A stretch of DNA of 5,525 nt, taken from JBKHYG01 sp046565595 (lineage in GTDB: Bacteria > Actinomycetota > AC-67). The position numbers and the translations under genes were made by a program. This document shows positions 4,362 to 5,525 of the stretch, one piece after another (within the stretch, counting starts at the first letter, position 1; each line of letters starts with the position of its first letter). The notes beneath the pieces were generated by a model that saw only the letters and a program-made list of their open reading frames with translations, had not been told where the DNA came from and made no database searches. Location: positions 1 to 5,525 of the forward strand of contig JBKHYG010000106.1 of NCBI GenBank assembly GCA_046565595.1. The letters are read 5' to 3'.

Positions 4362-5525
4362 ATGAACCGCTCCGCATGCATGTCGATCATCGCCGCCCTG
4401 GTGACGCTTGGCAGCTTGACCCCCGTCTCGGCAGATGTGACCTTGATAGGCACGCTGGGCATGGGTGAGGAACTCTTCTGGGAAGGTTCTGTCGTCCCGC
4501 CAGACAACAGGGGCAACCGCACCTACCTGCTGGATGTCACGGTGGACCCTCCCGGGTCGGTCCTCCGTATCGCGCTGGATCGACGCGACTACCGCGCGAA
4601 CTTCCGGCTCGTGGCACCCGATCTTCGCAGTTTCCAGCCCCAAGGCGGATGGTACGGCCGCGAGGTGTTCGTGGACAACCCCGTGTCAGGCACCTATCGC
4701 GTGGAAGCCACGACCAGTTCTGGAGCAAGGCCGTTCCGTTTCCGGGCTCGATTAGCCCTGAAGCCGGCCAGCGGCGCGGGCAACGATCCACTCTTACCGA
4801 ACCTGCGCATGGTCCCGCCTCACGAGTTCACCTTCGTCGGCCCATTCGGGTCCGTGACTTCCAACTGTACGGCTCAAGAGGTCTTGGAGGAGGCCGCGAC
4901 CACATGTCTGCGGTTCTCGATGGGTCCAGCCAACGATGGTGATGGCGCACTCTCGATCCGTTTCGCGCCCCTCGAGGGGGTGATCACCTCGGGTACTGCC
5001 TACCAGAGGCTCTACGACGCCTCGGGCGATTTCGTCGAGAGACCTGCCGGTACCTTCGAGTACCACAAGACCCACATGCACTATCACCACTCGGGGTTCG
5101 GCCGCGGCGAACTGCTGCGTGTGCTGGACGCCGACACCGGCGAGATGACCCTCGTCGGAAGGGGGCCGAAACAGGGTTTCTGCACAGGCGATGTGATGAT
5201 GTTCAGTTGGTTCGAGTTCGTGCAGCCGCGCAACGGCGTCGATTCAGGCTGCGTGGATGAGGCCGCCTCGACCGGAACGACCCGACCACTGGGCACGACG
5301 ATGGCACTGAACACCGGTTGGGCGGACCTGTACTCGTGGGTCCAGGATGGGATGTATGTCGAGTGGGATCCAGCCAACGGCGACGGCATCTATGTCGTCC
5401 GGGCCGAGGCCGACTCGAGGGATTGGATCCTGGAGACCGACGAGGGTGACAACTCCAGTTACGCCATGATCGAGGTGTCGGGCTCGGAGATCGTCGTCTT
5501 GGAGCGCGGCCTCGGAACTTCGCCT
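4362..5525 (+). CDS. Secreted lysyl-oxidase-like copper protein (3' end beyond window)
   Basis: Open for 388 codons to the right edge with no stop. Residues 1-24 look like a signal peptide: Arg near the start, hydrophobic SIIAALVTLGSL, then a PVSA cleavage site. Residues 25-131 form a probable beta-sandwich of unknown role, vaguely like bacterial pre-peptidase C-terminal domains. From LPNLRMVPPHEFTF (145-158) a lysyl oxidase domain follows. THMHYHH (237-243) parallels CHQHYHS of human LOX, giving copper ligands His238, His240 and His242. PKQGFC (269-274) parallels HKASFC, placing Lys270 at the cofactor lysine. GWADLY (319-324) parallels GCYDTY, placing Tyr324 at the cofactor tyrosine. GIYVVRAEAD and ETDEGDNSS match the LOX C-terminal strands. 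Members oxidise peptidyl lysine or amines to aldehydes, releasing ammonia and peroxide; the substrate here is unknown. No good Shine-Dalgarno precedes ATG 4362; in-frame GTG 4344, 11 bases after AAGGAG, is an alternative. Divergent from the peptidase. Confidence 0.82.
   Translation, partial: MNRSACMSIIAALVTLGSLTPVSADVTLIGTLGMGEELFWEGSVVPPDNRGNRTYLLDVTVDPPGSVLRIALDRRDYRANFRLVAPDLRSFQPQGGWYGREVFVDNPVSGTYRVEATTSSGARPFRFRARLALKPASGAGNDPLLPNLRMVPPHEFTFVGPFGSVTSNCTAQEVLEEAATTCLRFSMGPANDGDGALSIRFAPLEGVITSGTAYQRLYDASGDFVERPAGTFEYHKTHMHYHHSGFGRGELLRVLDADTGEMTLVGRGPKQGFCTGDVMMFSWFEFVQPRNGVDSGCVDEAASTGTTRPLGTTMALNTGWADLYSWVQDGMYVEWDPANGDGIYVVRAEADSRDWILETDEGDNSSYAMIEVSGSEIVVLERGLGTSP

Noticed and set aside
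4324..4365. Short plus-strand frame (ATG 4324 or 4333) ending in ATGA at the lysyl-oxidase-like start
   Set aside because: It has at most 13 codons and its ATG 4333 overlaps the only Shine-Dalgarno-like motif. The coupling geometry is suggestive, but there is too little to call a gene.
4281..4643. N-terminal extension of the peptidase to an upstream in-frame start
   Set aside because: The extra residues match nothing in the M24 family, run antisense to the lysyl-oxidase-like gene, and the TTG at 4280 has a strong ribosome site.
4649..4942. Plus-strand frame of 97 codons in this stretch
   Set aside because: It is a shifted shadow of the much longer lysyl-oxidase-like frame, which has a signal peptide and recognisable motifs.

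Overview
The window looks like chromosomal DNA from a GC-rich actinobacterium. The main evidence is the minus-strand order M24 peptidase > efp > nusB > pyrR > pyrB > pyrC, an arrangement well known from Actinomycetota. In Streptomyces the developmental regulator bldD lies between nusB and pyrR. No bldD is present here, so a lineage outside the classic streptomycetes is more likely. The dihydroorotase motif MANTDPVADS (others have MPNT) and the PyrR leader also fit actinobacteria. I cannot name a genus.

Reading along the minus strand from about 4280 down to 1, the first block is an Xaa-Pro-type peptidase (TTG start, strong Shine-Dalgarno), then efp, then nusB, which overlaps efp by the 4-base GTGA. 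A 195-base gap follows. It holds a promoter-like pair, a textbook PyrR-binding RNA hairpin starting within a few bases of the predicted transcript 5' end, a 33-codon leader ORF, competing hairpins, and a hairpin that hides the pyrR ribosome binding site. The second block is pyrR, pyrB and pyrC (cut by the window edge), all overlapping by a few bases. It encodes the UMP-sensing regulator and steps 2 and 3 of de novo pyrimidine synthesis.

The most interesting local feature is the leader. The leader ORF ends in the tetranucleotide CTGA, which is also the probable non-canonical CTG start of pyrR. Translating the leader ORF would melt the hairpin covering the pyrR ribosome binding site, while PyrR bound to its hairpin would hide the Shine-Dalgarno-like stretch of the leader ORF. 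This suggests UMP feedback by translational coupling; it is inference from sequence.

On the plus strand, divergent from the peptidase across an 81-base gap carrying a 7-bp inverted repeat, a long open frame runs from 4362 off the right edge. It encodes a secreted protein with a lysyl-oxidase-like domain that keeps the three copper histidines and both the Lys and Tyr that form the lysine tyrosylquinone cofactor in animal lysyl oxidases.

No rRNA, tRNA, CRISPR array, insertion sequence or phage gene was seen.
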